The position numbers and the translations under genes were made by a program. DNA of 58,346 nucleotides, taken from contig JAJDAZ010000033.1 of the NCBI GenBank assembly GCA_029261595.1, positions 1 to 58,346 of the forward strand, given 5' to 3'. Position 1 is the stretch's first letter, and every line of letters starts with the position of its first letter. The notes under the pieces are model-generated. The model was not told where the DNA came from. It worked only from the letters and a program-made list of their open reading frames with translations, and made no database searches. Below are positions 17,927 through 27,042 of this stretch, piece after piece. This DNA comes from Nitrospinaceae bacterium. GTDB taxonomy: Bacteria; Nitrospinota; Nitrospinia; Nitrospinales; VA-1.

Positions 17927-18616
17927 ATGACCAACGATCAGCCACCCGTCATCAAATTCAACAATGTCAGCAAGTTTTATGCAGCAGGCGGCACACGGGT
18001 CACGGCCCTCTCGAATGTCAACCTTGAGTTGAAGGTGGGGGATTTTGTCACCGTCATGGGTCCGAGCGGCGGCGGGAAAACCACTCTGCTCAATTGCATC
18101 GGTGGATTGGACGCGCCCGACGAAGGAGAAATATTTCTCAACAACCGCCTGATCTCCAGAATGGACGACCGCGAGCTGACCGAACTGCGCAGAAAGGAAA
18201 TCGGCTTCGTCTTTCAGTTTTTCAACCTCATGCCCACTTTGACACTTTGGGAAAATATCGAATTGCCTCTCCTGCTCAGCCATTCCGCCAAAACGGAGGA
18301 CCGGCGAATCCACACCCTGCTGGATTATGTCGGACTCTCCGATCGGGCGCACTCCTTCCCGGCGGAATTATCCGGTGGGGAAATGCAGCGGGTCGCCATC
18401 GCCCGCGCATTGGTGCATCAGCCGACTCTCATCCTCGCGGACGAACCCACAGGAAACCTGGACTCCGAAAACGGCGCCAAAATCCTGGAATTATTAAGAA
18501 ACGTCTCAACCGAATTTCAAACCACTCTCGCGGTGGTGACGCACAATCCTCAAATCGCTTCCTACGGAAATGTCCATTTTGAAATCCGCGACGGGAAATT
18601 GACCCGAAAAGAATGA
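17927..18616 (+). CDS. ABC transporter ATP-binding protein, LolD/MacB type
   Basis: This 229-residue ATPase has Walker A GPSGGGKTT near residue 45, the Q-loop in FVFQFFNLMPTLT, signature LSGGEMQR, Walker B LILADEPTG and the H-loop VVTHN. The FQFFNLMPTLT and EPTGNLDS wording is typical of the ATPases that pair with FtsX-fold permeases (LolCDE, MacB). Its stop overlaps the permease start by four bases (ATGA), so the two form one transporter. Such systems do mechanical work in the envelope: lipoprotein release, lysophospholipid or peptide export. Confidence 0.95.
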   Translation: MTNDQPPVIKFNNVSKFYAAGGTRVTALSNVNLELKVGDFVTVMGPSGGGKTTLLNCIGGLDAPDEGEIFLNNRLISRMDDRELTELRRKEIGFVFQFFNLMPTLTLWENIELPLLLSHSAKTEDRRIHTLLDYVGLSDRAHSFPAELSGGEMQRVAIARALVHQPTLILADEPTGNLDSENGAKILELLRNVSTEFQTTLAVVTHNPQIASYGNVHFEIRDGKLTRKE

Positions 18617-21192
18617 ACTTTCTTTTTTACTTCAAGGATTTATTCACGGCGCTCATCCTGCGTCCCCTGTTGCGCGACCCCTTTCGCGCCGCCATTTCCA
18701 TACTGGGAGTGGCGATCGGAGTCGCGGTATTTTTGAGCATCCGCCTCACCAACGCGCAGACCATGCTTTCGTTCCAGGAAAGCGTCGATCTAGTGCTGGG
18801 AAAATCCGACGCGGTGGTCCACTCCGAGGGCCTGAGTTTTGATGAAACTCATTTTAAAAAACTGCTTGCCTTACGGGAGTCGATCAAAGTCTATCCGGTG
18901 ATCGAAGGGTACGGCGTCGAATCGAGCACCGGCGAGGTGGTGGAAATTTTAGGCACCGATCTTTTGCAAGACAGCGGCATTCGGGATTTCTCGTTGAAAA
19001 CGACCGAGCCGGACCTGAAAGGTCTGATTCCCATCGTCACGGACCCGAATGGCATCATCCTGCCGGAAAAATTCATTCCCGGAACTCAATTTCAACCGGG
19101 AGACAGTATCGGATTTCTGATCAACGGGCGGAAAAAAGAACTCAAAGTCACGGCGGTGCTTGAAAACAAAGGCATCGCCAAGGCGCTCAATGGCAACTTC
19201 GCCATGATGGACATCGCCGCCGCGCAATTGGCTCTGGGCAAGCTGGGAAAACTCGACCGGATCGATGTGGAGTTTCTGGGAGAGAAAAATTTTGACTTGA
19301 TGCAGCAAAAAATTTCCGAAGTGCTCCCCGATTTTCTGAGAATCGACCGCCCTCAAAGAAAAAGCCAACAGGTCGAAAAAATGTTGCGCGCCTTTCAATA
19401 CAACCTCACCGCCTTGAGCTTCGTGGCCCTCCTGGTGGGGCTTTACCTGATCTACAATATGATCGCCCTGTCCGTGGTCAGAAGGCGTATGGAAATCGGC
19501 ACTCTCAGGGCTTTGGGCGCCACCCCCACACTCGTTGCCGTCATCTTTTTTCTGGAAGCCGGAATTATCGGCACGCTCGGTTCGTTGCTGGGCATCGGGT
19601 TGGGGTATGCCTTCGCACAATTTTCTCTGGATGCGATTTCGTTGACCATCAACAGCCTGTACGTGCCAAGCTATGTGACCGAGGTGGATTTTCAATGGCA
19701 AAAAATGTGGCCCTATCTTCTGCTTGGTATTGGATTGTCTTTTGTGTCTGCGCTCATTCCCGCTTTGGACGCGGCGAAAACTCCGCCCACCCTGGTCATG
19801 CGGCGCGGCAGTTACGACCTCAAACTGTTTCGCGGCAACCAAAGACTCAACCAGTCAGCTCTCGGAACGCTGGTTCTGGCCGGGGTCTGCACCCAACTCC
19901 CGGCAATCGATAATTTTCCTTATTTCGGGTTCTTGTCGGTGTTCCTGCTCATTCTGGGTTTGTCCCTGCTTTCTCCCTCCGCGCTTCTTTTGGCGCGTCG
20001 GCTCCTGCATGGGGTATGCCGGAACTGGTTTGGCGGCGAGGGTCTTCTGGCCAGCATGAACCTGTCGCAGAATGTCGGGCGCAACGCGCTTGCGGTTTCA
20101 TCTCTGGCCATCGCGTTCATGATGGTCATCAGCATGTCGATCATGGTCCACAGTTTCCGCCAGACCGTGATCGTCTGGATCGGCCAGACCCTGCGCGCCG
20201 ACATTTTCATCCGCATCGCCGGCGGGCGGGACATCGACTACCAGTACACGTTGCCCTCGGAACTTGTCGAACCTCTGAAGCAAATCTCCGGAGTCGCCGA
20301 AATCGACCAGTTCCGCGCCCTCGACATTTCCTACAACAACAAGCCCGTGGTTCTCGGCACCGGGGATTTTTCCGCACTCGCCCAATATGGCAACCTGGTG
20401 ATCAAGGCCGGACCACCCGCCCATGAACTGGATCAGTGGATGGTCGGCCATAACAGGGCCATTGTCTCGGAGGCGTTTTCCTTAAAGCACAAGGTGAACA
20501 AAGGCGACCGGTTGAGTCTCAAAACGCCTGGCGGCCCGCTGGAGCTGGAAGTCGCGGCGGTGTATTACGATTACTCGCGCGAACGCGGTTATATCATCGT
20601 TGACCGAACGACGTTTTTAAAATATTACCAGGACCCGAACATCAACAGTTTCATCATTTATCTTTCAGACAAAAGCCGGTTGAAAGAGGTGCGCCAGACC
20701 GTGCTGAATACCATCGGCAAGGAGTATCAGCTCATCATCCGGTCGAATGCGGAATTGAAAAAAGACGTGCTCGAGGTGTTCGACAAAACCTTCGCCATCA
20801 CCTACGCACTGGAAATCATTGCCATCGGGGTCGCCGTTTTGGGCCTGTTTAATACCTTGATCTCCCTCATTTTAGAGCGCAAACGCGAAGTGGGAATTCT
20901 AAGGTTCTTAGGCGCGTTCAAAGAGCAAATCAAACGCGTGGTTTTGATCGAGGCGGGGATTTTAGGATTAATCGGGTCGGTAATGGGTTTACTGGCGGGT
21001 GTGGTCGTTTCTTATATTCTCATTTTTGTCATCAACAAACAGTCCTTCGGCTGGACCATTCAGATGCATTTTCCCTACGGGTTCATTTTTCTCACGACCT
21101 CCGTTTTCTGGATCGTCGCGACCTCCGCCGGGCTTTATCCGGCCCGCCTGGCCGCTAAACTCAACCCCAAGGAAGCGGTGCGGGTCGAGTGA
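18613..21192 (+). CDS. FtsX-fold ABC transporter permease with two permease halves
   Basis: This 859-residue membrane protein is built from two FtsX/MacB-type halves. Each half has an N-terminal membrane helix, a periplasmic domain and three further helices. The FtsX loop signatures are visible twice: RRRMEIGTLRALGATP near residue 295 and RKREVGILRFLGAFKEQ near residue 765. The periplasmic domain after the first helix carries GKSDAVVHSEGLSFDE. It is twice the size of LolC or LolE, matching the large fused permeases (YbbP/DUF214 type) that work as single-chain dimers. It is coupled to its ATPase upstream. The substrate is unknown; envelope lipid or lipoprotein transport is plausible. Confidence 0.92.
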   Translation: MNFLFYFKDLFTALILRPLLRDPFRAAISILGVAIGVAVFLSIRLTNAQTMLSFQESVDLVLGKSDAVVHSEGLSFDETHFKKLLALRESIKVYPVIEGYGVESSTGEVVEILGTDLLQDSGIRDFSLKTTEPDLKGLIPIVTDPNGIILPEKFIPGTQFQPGDSIGFLINGRKKELKVTAVLENKGIAKALNGNFAMMDIAAAQLALGKLGKLDRIDVEFLGEKNFDLMQQKISEVLPDFLRIDRPQRKSQQVEKMLRAFQYNLTALSFVALLVGLYLIYNMIALSVVRRRMEIGTLRALGATPTLVAVIFFLEAGIIGTLGSLLGIGLGYAFAQFSLDAISLTINSLYVPSYVTEVDFQWQKMWPYLLLGIGLSFVSALIPALDAAKTPPTLVMRRGSYDLKLFRGNQRLNQSALGTLVLAGVCTQLPAIDNFPYFGFLSVFLLILGLSLLSPSALLLARRLLHGVCRNWFGGEGLLASMNLSQNVGRNALAVSSLAIAFMMVISMSIMVHSFRQTVIVWIGQTLRADIFIRIAGGRDIDYQYTLPSELVEPLKQISGVAEIDQFRALDISYNNKPVVLGTGDFSALAQYGNLVIKAGPPAHELDQWMVGHNRAIVSEAFSLKHKVNKGDRLSLKTPGGPLELEVAAVYYDYSRERGYIIVDRTTFLKYYQDPNINSFIIYLSDKSRLKEVRQTVLNTIGKEYQLIIRSNAELKKDVLEVFDKTFAITYALEIIAIGVAVLGLFNTLISLILERKREVGILRFLGAFKEQIKRVVLIEAGILGLIGSVMGLLAGVVVSYILIFVINKQSFGWTIQMHFPYGFIFLTTSVFWIVATSAGLYPARLAAKLNPKEAVRVE

Positions 21193-21262
21193 AGCAGGGG
21201 GAGCAGCTTATCAGAGCCCCAACCATCGCCTCAATTAACTCTCCCTCTATACTTTTTCAAAA

Positions 21263-22681
21263 TCATTTATAGGAAGCATGCAGGTTTTTGAAGGACTTAA
21301 GAAACAGCAGGCTCAATAACACGAGGAACGCGTAACCGGCGAGGATATTAAAAAAAATCTGTTCGTCCACGAAACTGAAAATCGTCAAAAAGAAAACCGC
21401 CCCGACGTTGCCATAGGCCCCGGCCATCCCCGCCATTTTTCCTGTCAGATCTTTGCGGATGAGCGGCACCATCGCGTAGCAGGCCCCGCTTCCCGCTTGC
21501 AGGAATATCGAGCATACCAGGGCCAGACCAATCACCACTCCCAGCGGCCAGCCGGAAACGGCTTTACTTATCAGGGCGTAGCTGACCATCGAGCCCACCA
21601 CCAGTATAAACAATGTTCTCCGCCTGCCTAAAAGGTCGGACAACCACCCTCCGGCAGGTCTAGCGACAAGATTCATGACGGCAAAGCTGGAACCCAAAAC
21701 CCCGGCGCTGGCGACGGTGAGTTGATAGTGAGATTCCAGGAACCGGGGAAACATCGAAATGACCGCAAGGTTCGACCCAAAGGTAAGGGCGTACACCAGA
21801 CTCAGAATGAATATCTGACGAAATTCGTATTGCTCTTCTTTCGGTATGGAACCCGGCGAAATCCTGGATAAATTATTGCGGATGCAATCCCAGGCGCTGA
21901 AAACAAACAGGCCGCTAATGCCGCCATATAAAAGCCACGCGGTCCCAGAGGACAGCAACGGTAAGGGGTGATCGGTCAGTTTCCAGATGAATACCAGAAG
22001 AGCACCGTAAATAGGAACCAGCAAGCCGATTTGCAAAACCAGATCCCGGCGGGAGGTGACTTCAATCGAATGAACCAGGTTGACCTTGAAATTACGGCCT
22101 TGTTCGGGGATTTCCTGCGCGTATTTCCAATACACTCCGGCCCAGAGGAGACACAGTAAGCCGGAAAACGCCGTGGCCACGCGCCACCCGGTTTCTTCCG
22201 GGAACAAGAGGGCAACGACGGGAAGCGAAAACGCCGCAGCCGCAGCGCCAAAATTTCCCCAGCCGGCATAGATGCCCTGGGCGATGCCCATTTTTCCAGG
22301 TGGAAACCATTCGGCGATCATCTTGATGCCCACCACAAACCCAGCACCCACGATGCCCATCAAAAGACGGGCGATTAAAAATTCGGTGAATTCAGTGGCA
22401 AGGGCAAAGTAAAAACAGATTCCACTGGCAAACAGGAGCAGGCCGCAGAATACATTTTTCGGCCCGTAACTGTCCACCAGGGCGCCAATGAGGATGCGGG
22501 CGGGGATGGTGAGCGCCACGTTGGCGATCATCAAGATATGAACCTGGTCCAAGGAAAGGCCGGCGAATTTCATCATCGCCGTGTGGAACGGGGCCATGTT
22601 GAACCAGGCCACAAAGGTCAAAAAAAAAGCGACCCACGTTAAATGCAGGACGCTTTTCTGCTGGCCGCCGAATCCAAACAT
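21263..22681 (-). CDS. NNP-family nitrate/nitrite transporter (major facilitator superfamily)
   Basis: This 472-residue transporter has about twelve membrane helices. Both NNP nitrate-signature segments are present: AGWGNFGAA in helix 5 and AGAYGNVGA in helix 11. An arginine in the AEWFPPGKMGIAQG region and the DLLGRRRT loop fit the family. It imports or exchanges nitrate and nitrite across the inner membrane. For a nitrite oxidiser this would supply nitrite or export nitrate, an inference that depends on the organism assignment. There is no nitrate or nitrite reductase gene nearby. The gene is monocistronic, 27 bases after a small lipoprotein gene on the same strand. Confidence 0.92.
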   Translation of the reverse strand: MFGFGGQQKSVLHLTWVAFFLTFVAWFNMAPFHTAMMKFAGLSLDQVHILMIANVALTIPARILIGALVDSYGPKNVFCGLLLFASGICFYFALATEFTEFLIARLLMGIVGAGFVVGIKMIAEWFPPGKMGIAQGIYAGWGNFGAAAAAFSLPVVALLFPEETGWRVATAFSGLLCLLWAGVYWKYAQEIPEQGRNFKVNLVHSIEVTSRRDLVLQIGLLVPIYGALLVFIWKLTDHPLPLLSSGTAWLLYGGISGLFVFSAWDCIRNNLSRISPGSIPKEEQYEFRQIFILSLVYALTFGSNLAVISMFPRFLESHYQLTVASAGVLGSSFAVMNLVARPAGGWLSDLLGRRRTLFILVVGSMVSYALISKAVSGWPLGVVIGLALVCSIFLQAGSGACYAMVPLIRKDLTGKMAGMAGAYGNVGAVFFLTIFSFVDEQIFFNILAGYAFLVLLSLLFLKSFKNLHASYK

Positions 22682-22708
22682 TTTAATGATGTTCTGCGGA
22701 GGCGGGAA

Positions 22709-23038
22709 TTACTTCGGCCCAGGCTGGCTGGTCATGTATTGATGGGTCTTGACCACTTTATTTTCGTCGAAGGTGACCACCATGTCTTTTGACGTATCTT
22801 CCCCGAGTATTTTGAAGGCCTTATATTGGTTGTGTTCGTAAACCCAGACTTCCTTGCCGTTTTGCAACCCTTTCTTGAAAGGCTTCCCCATCATGGATTC
22901 CACTTCCTGCTGGGTCGTGTGGCCATTTTGTATGCTGTCGAAAAGAGTGCTATTAAATTCCTTTCCACTGGTCCCACAACCAGCGACCATCAGACTCACC
23001 ATCAAAAACCCAAAAGATAAAAAAAGTTTCATGCTCAT
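22709..23038 (-). CDS. Small lipoprotein, BamE/SmpA-like
   Basis: This 109-residue protein has a lipoprotein signal with lipobox MVAGC (Cys21). The mature part contains NGHTTQQEVESMMGKP, which matches the start of the SmpA/OmlA (BamE) fold where a helix-turn leads to a beta-sheet, and WVYEHNQYK. BamE is an outer-membrane-protein assembly accessory, but this fold occurs in many unrelated lipoproteins. GGAGG lies five bases upstream of the ATG. It precedes the nitrate transporter on the same strand. Confidence 0.8.
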   Translation of the reverse strand: MSMKLFLSFGFLMVSLMVAGCGTSGKEFNSTLFDSIQNGHTTQQEVESMMGKPFKKGLQNGKEVWVYEHNQYKAFKILGEDTSKDMVVTFDENKVVKTHQYMTSQPGPK

Positions 23039-23252
23039 GAACGCCTCCGTTTAAGGAACCAGATAAATGTTGTGGGAACCCCGGCGACCTTAAATTTTCG
23101 CTTGGTAATGGGAAGGGACACCCTGACTATCAAAGGAATTTCCTCAGCAGACGTCAAAATCTTATCATGGCTGGAGACAAAAAAAAATGATTTATCTGCT
23201 TCAGGTTGGGTGGGTCGCTGGAAAGAAAATTGAAGAAAGACCGGTTTTCCGA

Positions 23253-24785
23253 TCAGGTGGTCGTGATTTTGTATTTCTCCTGATGCAATTGCTGATCGAC
23301 CTGGAAACTGATCTCGATTTTATATTTTTCCTGGGTTTCTTCAATGAAGGAGCTTTCTTCTTCAAAAATCAGATCGTAAATGGCGGGGTGGACCACCACG
23401 TTGATGGTTTGCCGGCCACTATTCTGACCGACCAGTTTCTGGATTTCCCGTACAATCTCATAACTTATGGTGGTTGTGGATTTTATAAATCCTTTGCCTC
23501 CGCAATAATTGCAGGGGTCGCACAGGTTTTGCGTGAGGCTTTCCCGCACTCTTTTACGCGTCATTTCGGCCAGCCCCAATTCGGAAATTTTAAGAATCCG
23601 GGTTCGCGACCGGTCTCCCTTAAGAGCCTGATCTAATGCGTTCCAGATCATTTCCTTGCTCTCCTCCCGGGCCATATCGATAAAATCCACGATAATGATG
23701 CCGCCGATGTTTCTCAATCGCAGTTGATAAACCACCTCCCGGACCGCTTCCAGGTTAGTTTTCAATATCGTTTCTTCCGGGTCGGTGTGCCCCACAAACT
23801 TTCCGGTATTGACGTCAATGGCTACCAGCGCTTCCGTCTGGTCGATGGAGATAAACCCTCCCGATTTGAGCCAGACCTTACGGTCCAGGGCACGGTTGAT
23901 TTCTATCTCCAGCCCATTATGTTCGAAAATGGGCATGGAATTTTCGTGAAGCTTAATTTTATCGGTCAAATGCGGCAGGTATTTGGAACAAAATTCGATA
24001 CATTTCTGGTAATCATCTTGGGAATCAATCACCAGCCGGTCCACATCTTTGGTAAATAAATCGCGAATAGACCGAAATATGAGGTTGAAATCCTCATACA
24101 ACAAACGGGAATCTCCGGTGCCATCAGAATTTTTTTCCAGATTCTCCCAAAGCCGATGCAGGAATTGAAGGTCTGAAGTAAAATCTTCTTTCTGACAACC
24201 CTGACCTGCTGTTCGCACGATATATCCTTCTCCGGGATTGCCAATTTCCGCCATCAAACCTCTAAGACGCTCTTTTTCGTCTTCATCTTCGATCCGTCGG
24301 GAAACGTTGATGTGGTTCACCGTTGGCATGTAAACCACGTACCTTCCCGGCAGGCTGATATAGGTGGTGATGCGGGCGCCTTTGGTCCCCAGCGGATTTT
24401 TGGCCACCTGCACGATGATCTCCTGGCCTTCTTTTAGTAAATCCTGAATGGGAATCCCGTGGTTGAGGCTCCTCTGCGGCTTGTCCTCACCTTCCTTTTC
24501 CGTCTCCTCAGTCAGAGGAATCCCGTTGCCTTCGGAATCTTCGAGATCATGCATATCGAGGACGTCAATATCCCCCACGTATAAAAACCCGGCCTTTTCC
24601 AACCCGATGTCCACAAAGGCGACCTGCATTCCGGGAAGAATTTTTGTGACCAGCCCCTGGTAAATATTCCCTACAATTCCCTTATTAGCCTTGTGCTCAA
24701 TGAACAACTCCACCAGCTGGTTGTTTTCCATTAAAGCAACGCGGATTTCCCTGGGATTGGAATTGATTATGATTTCGGAGTGCAT
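23253..24785 (-). CDS. rng: Ribonuclease G/E family endoribonuclease
   Basis: This 510-residue RNase is close to RNase G in length. The S1 domain spans about 35-125 (GNIYQGLVTKILPGMQVAFV, GFLYVGDI). The catalytic aspartates sit in AIDVNTG and IVDFIDM, and the zinc-link cysteines lie in CDPCNYCGGKG. It cleaves single-stranded AU-rich RNA and trims 16S rRNA. The ATG at 24785 is chosen because AGGAATAATGGGTTC precedes it; a TTG at 24803 is the alternative. It lies between the lipoprotein gene and rodA on the same strand. Confidence 0.95.
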   Translation of the reverse strand: MHSEIIINSNPREIRVALMENNQLVELFIEHKANKGIVGNIYQGLVTKILPGMQVAFVDIGLEKAGFLYVGDIDVLDMHDLEDSEGNGIPLTEETEKEGEDKPQRSLNHGIPIQDLLKEGQEIIVQVAKNPLGTKGARITTYISLPGRYVVYMPTVNHINVSRRIEDEDEKERLRGLMAEIGNPGEGYIVRTAGQGCQKEDFTSDLQFLHRLWENLEKNSDGTGDSRLLYEDFNLIFRSIRDLFTKDVDRLVIDSQDDYQKCIEFCSKYLPHLTDKIKLHENSMPIFEHNGLEIEINRALDRKVWLKSGGFISIDQTEALVAIDVNTGKFVGHTDPEETILKTNLEAVREVVYQLRLRNIGGIIIVDFIDMAREESKEMIWNALDQALKGDRSRTRILKISELGLAEMTRKRVRESLTQNLCDPCNYCGGKGFIKSTTTISYEIVREIQKLVGQNSGRQTINVVVHPAIYDLIFEEESSFIEETQEKYKIEISFQVDQQLHQEKYKITTT

Positions 24786-24976
24786 GAACCCATTATTCCT
24801 CAATAAGATTAAATACCGTTTTGAGAGAAAAAGACTCGCCCCACCTAAGATGGGAAAGGATTTGCATCCTTTATCTTGTCTCTAAAACTGAACTGGGGGA
24901 AGGGAATAATTACGATTGTGATTGAGGAATTATACCACGTAATATCGGCCCACTAAAGTCGAATAAGCCTAAAAAT

Positions 24977-25024
24977 CGAAACCGGTTGAAGAGGGGTGGT
25001 TTCGCCGTGGGTTGGCCCCACGGC
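24977..25024 (-). terminator. Tandem hairpins after rodA
   Basis: Two adjacent inverted repeats lie immediately downstream of the rodA stop on the minus strand. GCCGTGGG (25004-25011) pairs with CCCACGGC (25017-25024), and CGAAACC (24977-24983) pairs with GGTTTCG (24998-25004). No T-run follows, so this is a transcript-end structure of uncertain type. Confidence 0.5.
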
Positions 25025-25026
25025 AC

Positions 25027-26127
25027 TCAATGGATCATTCGCCGCATTTCGATATTCAGCAACAGCCCAAGGGCGAAGAAGTTGGTGATCAATGAGGACC
25101 CCCCATAGCTGAGCAACGGCAAGGGAAGCCCTGTAATGGGAAACAGGCCAATGGTCATGCCAATATTGAAAATGATATAAAATGTGATGGAACTGATCAG
25201 CCCAAGGGCCGTGAACAGGCCGAACCGGTCCGCCGCACGAAACGCGATGTTCAGGCCTTTTAAGATAATAAACAGATACAACCCCAAAAGAACCACGACG
25301 CCGATGAACCCGGTTTCTTCGGCAAAGACCGAAAAAATAAAGTCGGTATGTTTTTCAGGGAGAAAATTGAGCCGGCTTTGTGTTCCCGCAAAAAATCCCT
25401 TCCCCCAGAACCCTCCGGAACCGATGGCGATTTTGGATTGGATCGAATGATAACCCGCTCCCAGGGGGTCCAGTTCCGGGTTGAACAGGGTCAGCACCCT
25501 GGTTTTTTGATAATCCTTTAAAATAAACCAGAGAAAAGGAGCCGTTAAAATCCCCAGCCCGCCTAGCTTCAGCAGGGTGAAAAAATTGAACTCTATGGCG
25601 GCAATGAATACCAGAAAGATCAAAAAAATAACGATGGCTGTTCCCAGATCCGGCTGACGGGCGATAAGTCCCCCGATAATCAGAGTAAAAACGGCGGGAA
25701 CCAGCAAATCTTTAAATTGAAACTGGCCTTGATGCTTTCCCGATTCAAAATACTTGGCAAGGATGATGATGACAGAAATTTTTGCAAACTCGGATATCTG
25801 GATACTCAACGATCCAATATGAATCCATCGTTTGGCCCCGGACGCAACCGTCCCGTAAAACAGGACATAAATCAGCGCGAGGACGGTCAGGCCGTAAATC
25901 AAATAGGCGTACCGGCTGAGAAGCCGGTAATCCACCGCGATGGCGATGAACATGGCTATCAGCCCATAGCAAATCCAATAAATCTGCTTGATATAAAGAT
26001 TTCTGAAGAAGGCTTCCGGACGGCCGTGGTTTGCGCTATTTATGACGACCACACCCAACACGGCCACCGCCAGAATAACGACCAGGAACAACCAACTGAA
26101 ATTTGAAGCCATCTTTCGATCAATCAT
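25027..26127 (-). CDS. rodA: Rod-shape-determining protein RodA (SEDS peptidoglycan glycosyltransferase)
   Basis: This 366-residue polytopic membrane protein polymerises glycan strands during cell elongation together with a class B PBP. It has about ten membrane segments, with SEDS landmarks GAKRWIHIGSLSIQISEFAK, the FNPELDPLGAGYHSIQSKIAIGSGG loop, KHTDFIFSVFAEETGF and the C-terminal LPLLSYGGSS motif. Length and loops match RodA rather than FtsW. The mrdA/mreBCD partners are not in the window. Its 5' side opens into a 900-base gene-free region with DnaA boxes. Confidence 0.95.
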   Translation of the reverse strand: MIDRKMASNFSWLFLVVILAVAVLGVVVINSANHGRPEAFFRNLYIKQIYWICYGLIAMFIAIAVDYRLLSRYAYLIYGLTVLALIYVLFYGTVASGAKRWIHIGSLSIQISEFAKISVIIILAKYFESGKHQGQFQFKDLLVPAVFTLIIGGLIARQPDLGTAIVIFLIFLVFIAAIEFNFFTLLKLGGLGILTAPFLWFILKDYQKTRVLTLFNPELDPLGAGYHSIQSKIAIGSGGFWGKGFFAGTQSRLNFLPEKHTDFIFSVFAEETGFIGVVVLLGLYLFIILKGLNIAFRAADRFGLFTALGLISSITFYIIFNIGMTIGLFPITGLPLPLLSYGGSSLITNFFALGLLLNIEMRRMIH

Positions 26128-26777
26128 AATCGGGTTCTATAATATCACCATGAGGATAAAAATGAAGGTAAATGTCTTACAAGATCGCTATCTGAAGACG
26201 AAAAATTTTCATGAACAAAAACCCAGGCATCGCATCTATTTTTTAAATTGACAAACCGCAAAAATTAAATAGATTATTAAAAATCAATCAGTTATAAAAA
26301 TCGCCCATTTAATGACCGATTATTGGAACTCTTTCAAATCATTCCTGTTACAGCTTCTATTCCCTGATTTTTCCACAAGTTTTACCCAATATTTGTGGAT
26401 TAAAAAATTTTAATTTATCGGCACTCTGAAACCGGCTTCATGCTTGAATTTCCGGTCGGACGGTCGGACCGCTCCTTTGTTTCCGGTGCACGACCAGCAC
26501 CACCCTCGGAAACTCAAGGTATTTAAAGGTTTTAAGCCCTTTATTAGATAGAAACCAAATTTCCCTTTGATATGCTGGCTCCATTCCGTGCGCTGAAATT
26601 TTAATCAGCCTCAAGTCCTTTATTAAAAGGGGGATGAAGGCGTTTTGAATCCATTCCGCCACGCAACAGGGGAATCAGTGCCGTTAAATAAGGCGGTCGG
26701 AAAAACGGGAATTATTGATCTCGTGAAACTCGTATCAGACCGCTTCCATCAGCCTCTTCCACCGTCGAGCCAAAAAC

Positions 26778-26786
26778 TGTGGATAA
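26778..26786 (-). promoter_or_regulatory. Perfect DnaA box
   Basis: TGTGGATAA on the plus strand is the reverse complement of the strongest consensus box TTATCCACA. It lies in the middle of the gene-free region beside rodA. Confidence 0.6.
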
Positions 26787-26938
26787 CTTAGATCTGTCAA
26801 GAAATTATTTCAGCGGATGCAACCACCAAAAAACGAAAACCATAACTAACTGATATTAAATCAGTTATGATTCACTTCGGACCATCTTGGCGAAAAAAAT
26901 GCTTAACCATTTTTTTCCGCTGGCTCTGGTGATCGACG

Positions 26939-26958
26939 TTTTTCACAGGTTATTCACA
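26939..26958 (+). promoter_or_regulatory. Pair of DnaA boxes in direct orientation
   Basis: TTTTTCACA (26939-26947) and TTATTCACA (26950-26958) lie in the same orientation with start positions 11 bases apart, about one helical turn, as expected for cooperative DnaA binding. The second matches TTATNCACA perfectly. Confidence 0.55.
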
Positions 26959-27042
26959 TCTTGAAAAAAAAATCATCGCCGGAGAGGAGGCTTTAAATCA
27001 GCATAATTTCGGATACACGATATTTTAATGGCCCAAAAGGAG

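Larger units (their letters stand above)
26240..26960. other. Candidate chromosomal replication origin (oriC) between rodA and rluD
   Basis: Between the rodA start (26127) and the rluD stop (27043) about 900 bases hold no convincing gene. Two perfect DnaA boxes (TTATNCACA) occur: TGTGGATAA at 26778-26786 and TTATTCACA at 26950-26958. Three one-mismatch boxes are TTTTCCACA 26369-26377, TGTGGATTA 26394-26402 and TTTTTCACA 26939-26947. A very AT-rich block (26237-26340) could be the unwinding element. A 7-bp stem inverted repeat AACTGAT/ATCAGTT lies at 26848-26866. The octamer CGGTCGGA occurs three times (26453, 26461, 26694). Genes on both sides tend to point away. No dnaA or dnaN is nearby, so a DnaA-titration site remains possible. 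Confidence 0.55.

Noticed and set aside
18949..19842. Long minus-strand open frame (297 codons) opposite the FtsX permease
   Set aside because: Antisense shadow, Gln/His-rich, no domain and no ribosome binding site.
26438..26662. 74-codon minus-strand frame inside the rodA-rluD gap
   Set aside because: It contains internal DNA repeats, has no Shine-Dalgarno and no recognisable domain; it lies within the DnaA-box region.
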